Assembly: GCF_002776525.5 (NCBI RefSeq)
Contig: NC_045438.1
Location: 151,885,947 to 151,949,946 of the forward strand
Direction of reading: 5' to 3'
Length of the DNA stretch: 64,000 nucleotides
Source: Piliocolobus tephrosceles
Taxonomy: Eukaryota > Chordata > Mammalia > Primates > Cercopithecidae
Part shown: piece by piece, positions 31,131 through 43,512 of the stretch
How the letters are laid out: the number at the start of each line of letters is the position of its first letter
Position numbering within the stretch: position 1 is the first letter of the stretch
Notes under the pieces: generated by a model
The model's input: only the letters and a program-made list of their open reading frames with translations
Databases searched by the model: none
Told to the model about the DNA's origin: nothing
Position numbers and translations under genes: made by a program

Positions 31131-32495
31131 CTAAAAATTACCATCATTTTGCAACCTTGATGCTTTAAGACTTTGAAGTCCCTATGGAAAAGAACCTATG
31201 AAAAGCAGTCACTGTTTGTGTTTTCCCCTTGCATTTTAGTATCTGCGTAGAGTGTTTTTTGGTGTGTGTCTTCCATCATGCTCAGGTGGAGCTAATGACC
31301 TCCTTCTCCAGGGTAGACAATAAAACAAACCAAAACAAAAGCACTCCGTTCATGCACAAAGGCAACCCTCTGCCAGATGCTTAACCCCTTAACTGAGTAT
31401 TTCGATGACACAGAGGGATCATCACTTCACTTGCCACTGAAATACAGCCATCTCTGGAGTGAAATTTGGCAGCTGTGAAGTAGTCGAGCTGCAGTACTTA
31501 TATGACAGTTTTGGGAAAAGGAGTGAGACAGAAATAGCAGATTCCAAAATAATCCCATTAAAACGGCAGGGAAAGTGGAATTGGGCAATAAGACGGGAGG
31601 ATTGTTTGCCCCAAAGTCTGACTCTCCTGTTTAGACAATGTGGACTTCAGTCCCAGAACCTCTAACTTGTGTCACTGCTGGAATATAGTGACCATAGTCA
31701 AGAATCCCCTACGCATACCCCAAAAAGGGGGGCTTGTCTGATGTCCCATTGAGCTATCATCTTGTGATTTTTTTTCCTCTTTTTCCTACTAGTCTATAGT
31801 TATCAGGCTGTGTTGGCACATAAACGGATCTTTTTAAAGCTACCTCTTCCTTTTGCCCCCTGCATAAGATAGCATTGTAGGTAAGCATTTTATAACATCA
31901 GAAAGTACTCAGCTGAAAATGAGTGATGTTAAAGCACCCGTTGGGCTGGCTCTGAAAGGATGACTGACCAGAAAGGAAAACTCTTCTGTTTAATTCCAGG
32001 ATCTTGGTAATAACAGTCACCGAGAAGGAAGATTCGAGAAGTAAATGTGGTTGAATACAAATGTAGAACTCTTCAGATTTTCTGAAATGGGGTAGCCATT
32101 GTGATAAATATTAGGATATGAGCATGGAAGTCATGGTGGATAAAATTGAAAGCTACTGAGCAATATGTGCAGCAACAGTTTTTAAAAGGCAAAAGGAAGA
32201 TTTGTCAACATAGTTAGAAATCGTCAGATCTTCAGATAATGGAACATCAGATCTCTCAAATGGAAGATTGCAGGGAATGAAGAAAGCAGATGATAAAGGA
32301 ACCTGGGCATTTTAGTTTAACCAGAAAAGAGAACGTTACCAAAAACATTTAGGGATTAAAGAGTTAGTTTCATTTAGAAGCACATAAAATATTTATGTAA
32401 TGAGCAGAATTTATAGTCTACTATTACAGAATAGAACCAAAAATGAATTCAAGAAAAATTTAATAAAATTAATGTAGTGGGAGAAAATGAGATAC
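31131..32495. other. Unclassified repeat-poor interval
   Basis: About 1.36 kb. The 68-codon plus frame at 31459-31665 is unrecognised. No repeat family seen. Confidence 0.4.
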
Positions 32496-32499
32496 AATA

Positions 32500-32705
32500 T
32501 CAGAAATTCTAGTTTTGAATCTCAGTTCTGCAGCTCATCAGCTTTGTGACCTTAGGGAAATCACTCAAAATCTGAGGGTTTTCCCTCCATCTTTATAAAA
32601 TAGAGATAATTATAATATCTGTCTCACAGGGGTATTGTGGTGATCAAATGAGATAATGCATTGAAAATGTTTTGTAAATTGTAGAGCCCTCTACATGTGC
32701 TATTT
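32500..32705 (+). mobile_element. MIR element
   Basis: TTTGTGACCTTAGGGAAATCA, CTCCATCTTTATAAAATAGAG and GTATTGTGGTGATCAAATGAG: a long, well-preserved MIR. Confidence 0.85.
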
Positions 32706-32961
32706 CTATAACTCTGCAGTTTCTTATGGCATGGAGTGAGCTCTTAGAGACAGTAATCGTGGTAATAGCTTAGAGAACCAATCATATCAGAGGCAAAATC
32801 TATTGTATAAAAGTTTAAACATTCATATGAATTATTTTTTCTGTTCCTCGTTTTTCTGGCCCAGAAATTCTTCTATGTTTACAGAATTTTTCCAAAAATA
32901 TTCTGGTGAGCCCTGTCACAGAATTGTCCACTCTCTGTTAAGCTGTAAACCACATGATTTT

Positions 32962-33259
32962 TTTTTTCCTTTTTTTTGAGACAGAGTCTTGCTCTGTTGC
33001 CCAAGCTGGAGTGCAATGGCATGATCTTGGCTCACTGCAACCTCTGCCTCCCAGGTTCAAGCAGTCCTTTCGCCTCAGCCTCCCAAGTAGCTGGGAATAC
33101 AGGTGTGCACCACCGCACCTGGCTAATTTTTGTATTTTTAGTAGAGATGAGGTTTCACTATGTTGGCCAGGCTGGTCTCGAACTCCTGACCTCAGGTGAT
33201 CCACCCTCCTCGGCCTCCCAAAGTGCTGGGATTGCCGACATGAGCCACCATGCCTGGCC
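32962..33259 (-). mobile_element. AluSx element with perfect target duplication
   Basis: Poly(T), GAGACAGAGTCTTGCTCTG, GGCTGGTCTCGAACTCCTG. AAACCACATGATTTT at 32947-32961 is repeated exactly at 33260-33274. Confidence 0.96.
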
Positions 33260-33274
33260 AAACCACATGATTTT

Positions 33275-34376
33275 ATAGTAAATATTGCCTGTGAGTAAAC
33301 AGCATTAAAGCAGAAGACTGCTATCTTGTGTCATTTAATAATCCTAATTTAGGGAGGTCTGGGCAGAGAAAAGTGGGGAGTGTCTGTGGTCTGGAGACAA
33401 GAGTAACGTAAGTAGCATATGTGATGAAGACTTGAAATGGAGACGGTGGAGCGCGGTAAATCTTTACTGAGTGTGGGCTGGTGTGCTGAAGTTCCCTTTA
33501 TGCATCAGCCCATCTGTCTCATTAGCTTCTCTCTTAATCACAGGCTCCATGAAGTGTCTACTTGTCTTTTTTTAGCTTTTTATCTTAATCTCCTATAAAA
33601 GTTAACGAAAGGAAGTCAACTGGCCTGTTTGCTGTTTGTGTATACTCCATGCATGCTCAGGGGTGGGGCCAGCTGTGTTTATAAATGCATGCGAACATGG
33701 GGGTGAATCTGTGTGCGTAAGAGCTTATTTGTATGTGCATTCATGAATATGTGTGCGTTTGGGCAGATATGCAAAGACAACACATATGTGCCTCTGCTCT
33801 ATGCTCTCTTACATGGAAAAGACACATTGACATTAATTAGAAAGGGTGATATGAAACAGTGAAAGCAAAATTCCTTTCAGCAGTATTTACTATTATAATT
33901 AAAGCGCGTGATGTAACATTGTGTATGCAGGAGAGTTTGCTTATTCATCCTTTAGAACAATAGTAGGAGTTACATATTAACAGGTTTAAGTGTCAGTAAG
34001 TGTCTGAATACAGATTCTCTATTGTGTGCAGTTCTTGTAATAAGGCAGTGTATTTTCCTTGTGTCTTTGCTTGCTTGGAATTGAAAATACTTTGGATGAA
34101 GAATGTTGCAGAGTGTAATTTGTGGCAGAAGATGTGCCCCCACTGTTTGTTTATTATTCCTGAGGACATTAACAGGGCTGAACTATCGTATGTAGAAAAG
34201 AACAGCTTTGTTTGGAAACTACTGTAAGAGCAGTACAAGAAAATTGAATTAAGTAAAGAGACTTGGGGAGTCCATCTTTGACTGATGATATTTCTTATTT
34301 GCTCTTCATTATTCCCTGTGAAGGAATAAAAACAATGAAATTGGATTTGAAGACTGCATTAAGACAAATGGCTTTT

Positions 34377-34414
<38 letters not shown>

Positions 34415-34780
34415 TTAGCTGTTTCCAATTTTCCTAGAAAAGCACATAGTCACTATATAAAGAGTCTGAGTTTATTACTTTAAATCTTCCTAAATAGTGT
34501 GCCCTTGAGGTTTGATTTGGGGAATTAGTTTAGAAGATTCAGGGGCTTGGAGTACCTGCTAACTGCGTGATGGCGTGCGTCTCTAGATATTTTATATGCC
34601 CATTGATTTTTATAGAGCAAGCAGTACAAGAGAAGGGAAGCAGGATGCTGCTTGGTCTTAAGGAGGTCTTTCCTGCCTACAATTGCCACACCCCTTTTTC
34701 TCCAGGTAGAGTTGACTATATTTTCTTCTGGGCCATTGCTGTACTTGCCTAATATTTTTAACAAGGACTTGCAGTTGTGC
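33275..34780. other. Unclassified interval with an isolated T31 run
   Basis: No repeat family recognised. A pure 31-base T run (34381-34411) has no Alu or L1 attached. It could be the tail of a minus-strand retrocopy, but the flanking sequence is not recognised. Open frames of 61-81 codons occur on both strands, for example 34000-34227. Confidence 0.4.
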
Positions 34781-34784
34781 CTGT

Positions 34785-34900
34785 AGGTCTCTGCTAACTA
34801 AGCTGTAAACCACTCAAAAAGAGGAATTGTTTTATTTATTGTAACTCTAACACCTAACACAAGGCCCTCAACATAATTTGTCAAATGAATGAACAAATGA
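34785..34900 (+). mobile_element. L2 3' end
   Basis: AACTCTAACACCTAACACAAG through GTCAAATGAATGAACAAATGA matches the terminal L2 pattern of CACAGT...GTTGAATGAATGAA. Confidence 0.6.
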
Positions 34901-35289
34901 GCCGAATACGCACTGTGTGCCTGTCCTTGTCTTAGACATGAGGGGCAACCTGTAACACAGGACACAACGTGGCCGTGTCTGCTCTGAAGTGGTAGAATAT
35001 CTAGCTACAGCTTAGAATAACTGAGTAAGGAAATAAATGCTGGAAAAGAATAAAATATCCATTGAGTCCAATGAATAAATAAATAAGGGAAAAGGGATGA
35101 CTCTTCCCTACAGCAGAATTTCAGTAATAAACAAACGAGGAAGGAAGGAGTATGAAAACATCATTAGAACTCATAGTGAGAATTGCCACGGGAAAGTTCC
35201 ACCGATGGTGATGGTGCATTAGATGGGCAGATGTAGATTAGATGGATTAGAATGAGTGGGCAAAAGTATATGCAGAAACAGGAAATTTG
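34901..35289. other. Possible second L2, reverse, very diverged
   Basis: GCACTGTGTGCCTGTCCTTG resembles reverse L2. The rest is not assignable. Confidence 0.35.
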
Positions 35290-35885
35290 TGGAATTTCAA
35301 AATATCCCTCCCCCAAACATTTAGTAATTACAAAGAGAAAAATAAAAGTTTACAGTGAAGAATCCTGGCAGACATCACCTTAACTGAGTGATCAAGGTTA
35401 ATGTCACCAGTGATACATATTGACATCGTGTGTCCCACTGAGAAGGGCATGTCATCTCTGATATCCTCCCTGAAAAGACATAATCTCACTCTAATCAAGA
35501 GAAAATAGCAGACAAACCCAAATGGAAGGACATTCTAGAAACTAACTGACCCCTCCCCTTAAAATTGTCAAGGTCTTTAAGGAAGGATTCAGGAACTGTC
35601 ACAGATTAGATGAAACTAAAGAAATATGACCACATAAAATTCTAAATAGGATCCTGAAACAGGAAAAAAAAAAAAAAAAAAAGCCTGTTTGGTGCAAAAA
35701 CTGGTAAAATCCTAATACATCCTATGGTTTGTTGAGTAGTCGTGACCCAGGTTAACTTTCTAGTTTTGATCATGGTTCTATGGTTTTGTAAGCTGTTAAC
35801 ATAGGGGGAAACGGGGTGGAAGGTACAAGGGAGCTCTGTACTATTTTTGCCACTTTCTGTAAATCTAAAATTATCTTCAAAAAAA
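35290..35885 (+). mobile_element. Old L1 (L1M) 3'-UTR
   Basis: CTGGCAGACATCACCTTAAC, AAGGTTAATGTCACCAGTGA, GACAAACCCAAATGGAAGGAC, and at the end CTCTGTACTATTTTTGCCAC and CTGTAAATCTAAAATTATC: the 3' end of an old mammalian L1. A run of 18 A lies at about 35665. Confidence 0.78.
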
Positions 35886-35892
35886 TCTAGTT

Positions 35893-36460
35893 GACACTTT
35901 GGTTGGCTGAGACGGGCAGATCACTTGAGATCAGGAGATCGAAACCAGACTGGCCAGCATGGTGAAACCCTGTCTCTACTAAAATTACAAAAATTAGGCC
36001 GGGCACGGTGGCTCTTGCCTATAATCACAACACTTTGGGAGGCTGAGGCGGGCAGATCACCTGAGGTCGGGAGTTTGAGACCAGCCTGACCAACATGAAG
36101 AAACCCCATCTCTACTAAAAATACAAATAAAATTAGCTGCATATTGTGGCACATGCCTCTAATCCTAGCTACTCGGGAGGCTGAGGCAGGAGAAGCACTT
36201 GAACCCAGGAGACAGGTTGCAGTGAGCTGAGATCGTGCCACTGCATGCCAACCTGGGCAGAGCGAGACTCCATCTCAAAAAAAAAAAAAAAAATTAGCTG
36301 GGCGTGGTGGTGTGTACTTGTAATCCCAGCTACTTGGGAGGCTGAAGCAAGAGAATTGCTTGAACCCGGAAGGTGGAGGTTGCAGTGAGCCGAGATCTGG
36401 CCACTGCACTCCAGCCTGGGTGACAGAATGAGACTCCATCAAAAAAACAAAACAAAAAAT
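35893..36460 (+). mobile_element. 5'-truncated Alu split by a second Alu
   Basis: The outer copy lacks about the first 30 bases (begins CACTTTGGTTGGCTGAG). It is interrupted at 35997-36292 in its linker and ends at 36460. The flanks CAAAAAAATCTAG and CAAAAAATCTAG are its target duplication. GAGATCTGGCCACTGC resembles the GATCCGGCC state seen in cercopithecid Alus. Confidence 0.88.
35997..36292 (+). mobile_element. AluS element nested in the outer Alu
   Basis: GGCCGGGCACGGTGGCTC start, ACCTGAGGTCGGGAGTTTG, A17 tail. Same orientation as its host. Confidence 0.92.
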
Positions 36461-36539
36461 CTAGCGGAGGGCAAAATACTAATCCCCAGGAAGCAATTAT
36501 AGAGCAATCCATGACAATAGACAACTAAGAATTTGTAAT

Positions 36540-37180
36540 GGGGTGCCAGTGTTAGGTTCAGAAGAGGAATGAGAAATGGCTGGGGATTGGAGTCTCCAGG
36601 AAGAGCTTCCTATGAGAAGCAAAACCTGACAGGGACCTTAACAGGATGTGTAGTGATGATAGGTGGAGGAAACTGAGGGGTCTTTCTAGGCACAGTGGCA
36701 GCAGGGACAAAAGCATGAGGAAGGGACACAGATGGTCTGCGTGGGATCTGTTGGAGGGGCCAGCGGAGTTCTGTGTGCATTGCTGGAGATCGGTATGAAA
36801 GAGAATTTGACAGCTGTGGGGACGACACAGTTAAAGGTCACTAAGACCTGGCGGAGGAGTGTGAAGTTAATGCAGCAGGTGACACAGAGTTCCCAGTTCT
36901 TGTTTAGGGAAGGGGCTCGGTGAGTTGATGTGTATCTATCTGAAATGAGTGACAGTGTATGTAGGGTGGCCAGAGTTGGGAGAGACAGGGAGCAGGTGAG
37001 TCAGGAATTAATAATAGGTAATGAGAGCTTATTCATTTGAGGGTGTTGGGAGGATGACAGGAAAGGAAAAGGGGGCAACATATTCAAAGGCATTTGAAGG
37101 GGTAAAATAATATAACTTAGTAATTGATGAATTTGGAGAATGGAGAGGAAGGAGTCAAAGATGATTTCTGGGTATTGGTG
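36540..37180 (-). mobile_element. L2 element
   Basis: Reverse L2 traits run from AGGAAGAGCTTCC to TTGATGAATTTGGAGAATGG and GGAGTCAAAGATGATTTCTG, matching the usual reverse L2 GGAGTCAAGGATGACTCC segment. Confidence 0.72.
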
Positions 37181-38470
37181 TCCATAACTGAAATAATCCA
37201 TTCAGCAGATATTTGCATGCCTCCATAGAAGAATAATGTATTCTAGGTGAGGAAGGAGGATTAAAAAGAGCGTCAACACAGCGTCTGCCTACACTGGAAT
37301 GTGGACCAGAAAGCCTGTGGCTAGACTGAATGAATGGCCAAGTCAGCTACTTAAGGAGTCCCTGCTGTCCACATTAAAGAGAAGGGAAGGATTGCTGTAC
37401 TCTGGTCCTAGCAGTAGCCATGAACAGTGTTAGAACATCTTTCAAATTGACACTTCTGTCCTCTTGATAGAAATGTTGGGTCTACTGTTGAGCCATACTT
37501 ACACATAAAAACTATTAAATCACCATTCTACTTCGGAAAAGGCCATTCATGCCCCGCTTAACTCTGCCAAGGTAGAGGATGTTGTGTTCGCAAGGTACCA
37601 AAACTGAAAGTTAAAATGCCACAAAAGTACACTGAACTTTATAGAAGAAAAAAACAGAAAAAAGTGTATGCATGCTTAAACCTCAAACTCTTGATCTTCA
37701 GGTACCATGTCTTTTCAACGAAGATAATATGACCTAGTGGACACACCCTCACGTCATGCTCTGGCTGGCTTTGGCTATGTTCTTTTTGTTTTCTCTCGGG
37801 CTTGTATCTCACTCTGTGTTAGGTAGGAAAGGGTTTCTGTAGCCTTTATACCCTTGTTTCCGTCACTTATTTCACAAATTTCCACTTATCGCTCAAGGAT
37901 AACCATATTTTTATCTCCGTGACGAGCTGATAGCCTCCCTGTCAGCAATTACAGCCTATTAGCCCTCACCAAGGTATGGCCTTGCATCGGTTCAGGGTCA
38001 GAACCGCAGGTGTATTCACCTGGGGAAGACTTAGACATACATATTTGATTATGGGTGGCAGTAATCAGATTTATGTTTTGAAGGTCTTCGAAGATCTCCA
38101 TCCTTTTCTCAGTCAACATTGTACATCATTGTTTCTTAACGGTTGAGTCCTTATACCTTCTTTGGTATCAGTCATTAGGCTAAGTAAACATTTTATTGAC
38201 CATAGGCAACTGAGGAGAAAATTAACCCTTATTATAGTTAATTATAAGTGGAAGTTGCTTGATATTCTTAAAAATGTGAAATTGTGGAAGTTCTGGTTCT
38301 AGTCTGGGAATTGAGCATTGAGCATCACCTTTACATGTAGACTTAAACTTCAGATACCTTTATGATGCTGAGAACTCCCCATGGAATAGGAACTGGCCAT
38401 GGCATATCTAAAACATGACTTACATAGCATTGCATGTTATAATATGAATGCATGTTTTTTGTAGAATTTA
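37181..38470. other. Unclassified repeat-poor interval
   Basis: About 1.3 kb with no repeat family or credible frame recognised. Confidence 0.4.
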
Positions 38471-38474
38471 GAAA

Positions 38475-38950
38475 GAGGCTGAATGTGGTGGCTCACCCCT
38501 GCAATCCCAACACTTTGGGAGGCTGAGGTGGAAGGATCACTTGAAGCCTGGAGTTTGAGACCAGCCTGGACAACATAGTGAGACCCTATCTCTACAAAAA
38601 AAATTTTAAAACTTAGCTGAGCATGGTGGCATGAGCTTGTAGTCCTAGCTACTTGGGAGGCTTATGTAGCAGGATCACTTGAGTCTAGGAGTTTGAGGCT
38701 GAAGTGAACTGTGATCATATCACTGCACTCCAGCCTGGGTGACAGAACAAGATTTTGTGTCTTTAAAAAAATTTTTTTTAAATTAGCTGAGTGTAATAGT
38801 GTGAGTCTGTAGTCCTAGCTGCTCTGGAAGCTGAGGTGGGAGGATTGCTTGAGCCCAGGAGTTCAACGCTACAATGAGCCATGATTGCACCACTGCACAC
38901 CAGTCTGGGTGGCAGAGTAAGACCCTGTCTCTAGAAAAAATAAAATAAAA
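38475..38950 (+). mobile_element. Three-monomer AluJ
   Basis: A full AluJ dimer (38475-38772; starts AGGCTGAATGTGGTGG) is followed, after an A/T linker, by a second right-type monomer at 38781-38950 (AATTAGCTGAGTGTAATAGT to GACCCTGTCTCTAG). This gives left-right-right order. Confidence 0.85.
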
Positions 38951-40340
38951 GAATATATAAAAGAATGACATCTTTTGTAGAGCGGACATTGGCAATGGCA
39001 GAATACTCCATGAAGTAGCCTCTAGATTCCCTTTATGGGCTTGCTGTGGAAGCACCTATGTTCACATTGGCAGAATAAAGACTCTTTTTATGTCCTTTTG
39101 AACTAATGTATTGACTTCAGTGTTTTTTTATAGGGAACATATTTCAAAATTGTAATGGTAGTCAATGGTTCTATATAAAAATACTTTGTCTTTCCACAGA
39201 CCCATATATACCAGCCAGGTCACCTTCGTTCTCAGAGTGCCTGATGAGTAGAGTGCATTCAGTACAATAGCTGCCTTGTTTTTTTGGCAGCAGAAGTGGG
39301 AGTCACATGCTGAACTCGGGAACCATTTTGAATTTATTCTCATAGCAATTGCAAGGTAAAGGCAGGCAGAATCGTTGCTGTGTAACCCTCAACAGAGCTC
39401 CATAAGGATTGAGAAACCTATCAGCCATGCTTTGTCAAAGAGAGGGTGCACACAGGCATCAAACAGGTCACTTCTCTTAATTCTTAGGATGCCACACATG
39501 AAGCACATAATTATTTAATCCCTGGATCTTTCTAGAGATGCAACAAAGTGATGAGGGTGGACAGCTTCAGAAAATCGCTGTGCGAGGAGCAAGGGTAGAA
39601 AGCTAGGGTTTTGGATTAGACAGACTCCATTTCAAATTATATCTTAACTTAGTTTTTATTGTACCCTCTAACAACTTATGAATAGAATAAGGGGAATATT
39701 TACAGAGTTAGGCATGGGGAATGGTTACAACTTATTTCCATTCTTCGCTTTCATCTGTCTTCAGTCTCTTTTCCCCTCTTCCATTAAAAGTAAGCTGAAT
39801 AAATGAATAGTGAATGAATGAAGTGAGCAAGCTGTTTTCAACAAAGTTCACTTGATGTCACTTCCATGGATTTAGTTATAAAAGTGATATGATCCTAGTT
39901 TTCTTAGGCAGAATACATAGTTCTGTGACCCTAATCTATTTGTGAAATCTGGAAATAATAGGAAAAACCTTCCTGGGAAGGAGAAAAATGGCCCACAAAA
40001 AAATTCTGAATTGTACTCATAGATGAAGCCCTGGTGAACCCAGAGCCCTGTTGACTCACAAGGACACTCAAACCTTACTCAAAGTAAGGTTAATGTTTCA
40101 ACACATTTCCTTCTTCAGTTTCCCAAATGGATTAGAAGGAATAAGAGGTCTTTCTTGGGTTAAACTTACCAACCACAGTGAAGGAAGGAGAAACCCTATA
40201 AAAACTTAAAGTATTATAAAATCTCAGCAGCGTGAGGCCATTTCATTTGAGGACAAACAAACCTAGTGGATTGTCCAGGGCAGGTGAATGTAAAGGACAT
40301 TTCCTGAGGTGCAACAACGAGGTGATGGTACAGTGGGCAA
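38951..40340. other. Unclassified repeat-poor interval
   Basis: About 1.4 kb without a recognisable repeat or gene. Confidence 0.4.
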
Positions 40341-40344
40341 GGAT

Positions 40345-40700
40345 GTTGCAATAACAAGCAACCCCAACTCTTGGGGGTGGAACACAGTACAAGTTCCTTT
40401 TTTGATGGTGTTATGGATAATTTGGGGTGTTCTACAATTGGAGAGGGCGTCTGTATGGTGGTGATTCCCAGACCCAGGGTCCTTCTACCTCAAGGCTCAG
40501 AAATTCCCTCGGTGTTGGGAGACCCTAAGGATCTTCTGCACCTGGCAGAAGAGAGAGGTGGGGAAGAGAGAGAGTGAGTGGTCTCCTGGGAGGTTTGTTG
40601 GTGTATTGGCATACACCACTTCCTTCCATGTTCCCTTGACCAGAATTTAGTCACATGGACATAGTCAACTGCAGGTAAAGCGGAGAATTGTCAGCCTGTA
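40345..40700 (+). mobile_element. Ancient interspersed repeat, family uncertain
   Basis: CAATAACAAGCAACCCCAACT at the start, then ACACCACTTCCTTCCATGTTC, AATTTAGTCACATGGACAT and ACTGCAGGTAAAGC. These recall a widespread mammalian repeat with CACTTCCGCTCACATTCC and AGTCACATGG segments. I cannot name the family with confidence. Confidence 0.35.
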
Positions 40701-40900
40701 TGCCAAGGAGTACAGGGAAACTGTTTTTTTCAACAACTAACGAGTTTCTGCCACAACTGGGTACTTTGCTGACATCATCTTTACTCCCATCCCAGCCCTG
40801 CCCAAGATTTGGCCATGAGTACCCTGTTATTTGCAGGGCATTACATCTTTGTCCCAGGAACAGCAGGAGACCACTGAGTGAATCTATCAGAACTCTTCAT

Positions 40901-41214
40901 TTTTTTTTTTTTTTTTTTCTGAGACAGAGTCTCACTCTGTCACCCAGGCTGGAGTGCAGTGGTGTGAGCTCGGCTCACTACAACCTCCACCTCCTGGGTT
41001 CAAGGGATTCTCCTGTCTCAGCCTCCCCAGTAGCTAGGATTACAGGCACACGCCACCATGCCTGGCTAATTTTTTTATTTTTTATTTCTAGTAGTGATGG
41101 GATTTCGCCATGTTGGTCAGGCTGGTCTCGAACTCCTGACCTCAGGTGATCTGCCCAACTCGGCCTCCCAAAGTGCTGGGATTAAAGGCATGAGCCACCA
41201 CCACGCCAGGCTGG
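40901..41214 (-). mobile_element. AluSx element
   Basis: Poly(T), GAGACAGAGTCTCACTCTG, GGCTGGTCTCGAACTCCTG. Target duplication GAACTCTTCAT / GGACTCTTCAT. Confidence 0.94.
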
Positions 41215-43510
41215 GACTCTTCATCTTTTAAACCATCCGGGTCTGAACTGACAGTCCCTTATGTTATCTTCATGGGAAGAAGAGCAGGCAGTCATGTGTG
41301 GCTCCCCATGAAAAGACAAGGAACCTTCTAGATACTGACACTAGAAACCAGGTGTGGGATAGAAGCCCTGCCTTTGATCTCTACCTATTGATCAGGAACC
41401 TGCTTCTACTTTCCTTCATTCATCTGCATTTCTTAGGAGCTGGGTCCTGTTCTTGTTTACCATTACTAAATTATGAGGAAATTCCTGAAATTAGCCAGTC
41501 CTCCCAGATGACTCATTCTTTGTGTGTATACTCATAGCTTGGTCATGTCCCCATTCCTCTGTCTCAAGATTAGATCTGCTGTCGAAACCTAGAAACAAGT
41601 CTTTACTGAACTGAGCTCTTTATTACCTTTGATTGCCAGATGACTGAACTCGGGAAGGGGAGTTTGGGCAAAAAGGTTAACTATTTTAAATTATTTTGGT
41701 GCTCTATTATATGGGCTGGGATGAAGCATTTAGACAGTGGGAGAAGTATAGGAGAGGCAGGCAGATGCCAGGAAAAAAACAAAACAAAACAAAACACACA
41801 ACTTTGGGTGTTTCCAGGTACCAAAAAAGAAAGTTCATTTGTAAGTCACCTACCTCCTCCTGATTTCTTCACTTCCTGTCTCCTGCTCATGGTACTAGAG
41901 TTTGTCTATATTATAAGCTTTATAGCTCTTTTTGCCTTCCTGCAAAACTAAGCACTATTTATAATACTGTTCCTCTGAGAAAATGTGTTTGGAGTTTCAA
42001 ATAAATGACTTACAAATGAACTTTCTATATACAACTCATTCATAAATTGAGAACTGCCTGTACTGGGCATGTAACCTGGAGATAACTTTTATCTCTGCTT
42101 TATCAATATGGGCTTGTCAGGTTGACTTATGTGTACTTCTCTCTGCCTTCATTTTGATGATAGCCTGTCTCTTAAAATTTAATACTCTCTTTATGTTTGG
42201 AGAAACATTCCCTTTGGCAGAGTTTCAAATATTCTTGTGAATCGGAACAGTGATTTTATTTTGTCTCCCAATGTATCTTTAGTAGGATTCATGGCTATGA
42301 AAATCTTTTGCACAGGCTGCCTATAAATTGTAGAAAAATTGAGAACTATTTAAAAGAAGGGGGCGCAGAAAGAATCCTTTTCTAGTGTTACCCTGGGTTG
42401 TCAGATATCTTTGCAATATAATTACTGTGTTGGTTTGTAAAGGTTAAAAGAACTCTGACGTTTATAATTCTCTTTTGTGTGTGTGTTCTACACATATAAG
42501 GGAAAAATGTAACACATGGAAGCAAAATACTTTTGTTAACATAGAGGTCCTGAGCATTTTATGGTTTTTCAGTACAGAGACACAATTCATGGATTTTATA
42601 CTTGCTTTTACAGATATCTGGTGAGTCAGTTATTTGCTCCATAGAATCAATTTGCAGATTACAAACCTTGTTTATTTCTAAGCTGCGTGCATGGCTAATG
42701 TGTGCACAAAAATGCTCTTGCTGACATTAGACTGTAAAGTAAAAAGGTGGAACACTGGTCCTGGAGATGCACCTTCTCAGGGAACTTACTATCCATATAC
42801 AAGTAAAAATGTCTCATTGTTAGCAGAGCAGCTGACAGAATATGATCACAAATGTTGCTGATGCTGTTCTGTTAGGAGGTAGAAATAGAATGCCTAGGAC
42901 TATGCAGGCTTGTCAGAGTTAGATTGTCAGGGTGATGTGCTTCCATATTAAAAAGAATACTTTGTTCCCCCCTCGCACATGCACCCTTGCAGTGGAAAGA
43001 AACATTTATTTCGGAATATGTGCAAGTTATTCTGACTTGCACTCGTGGGCTCAGACTTTGATGCCAGTGTAGTTAAAATTGAGTGAATACCAGTCATGTT
43101 GAATGGTCTTTCCCTTCTGTTTAAAACAGTACTGCAGCCCATGCAAGAAACATTTCCCTTTAATTTTATGCATTTTGTGGTATCTTTTGATGACTTTTCT
43201 CTACTGTCAAAACTGTGAGAATAATTTCAATGGCATGTTTTTTTCTACCATCTTCAGTTGGCAGTCATTTCCCCCCAGATTGTCCTCATAGATTCCAGGT
43301 CACCTTTATGTTTAATCTTCATTAATTGACAAGTACCTTTGAAAGGGTTTTGCAAAAATTGAACTGCAAAGCTGTGATTTAATACAAGGAAGGCTACATC
43401 AGTGTGAAAGAAAGTACTTTATGAACTGTAGAGTACTATTTAAAAGTGAGGCATTATAATTAAATATGCTCAGGTTGTTACTGAGCATTGAATGCCAAAG
43501 CATATAAAAG
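41215..43510. other. Long repeat-poor interval
   Basis: About 2.3 kb, the longest stretch here without an obvious SINE or LINE. At 42004-42054, GACTTACAAATGAAC then TTGAGAACTGCCTGTA resembles the terminal repeat of a Tigger-like DNA transposon, but no partner end was found. Open frames up to 103 codons (41640-41951) are unrecognised. Confidence 0.45.
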
Positions 43511-43512
43511 AT

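Noticed and set aside
40688..41149. 153-codon plus frame
   Set aside because: Its C-terminal half is translated reverse Alu; the rest shows no recognised domain.
42004..42054. DNA transposon terminal repeat
   Set aside because: Only one possible end is visible; no partner terminus or TA pair was found.
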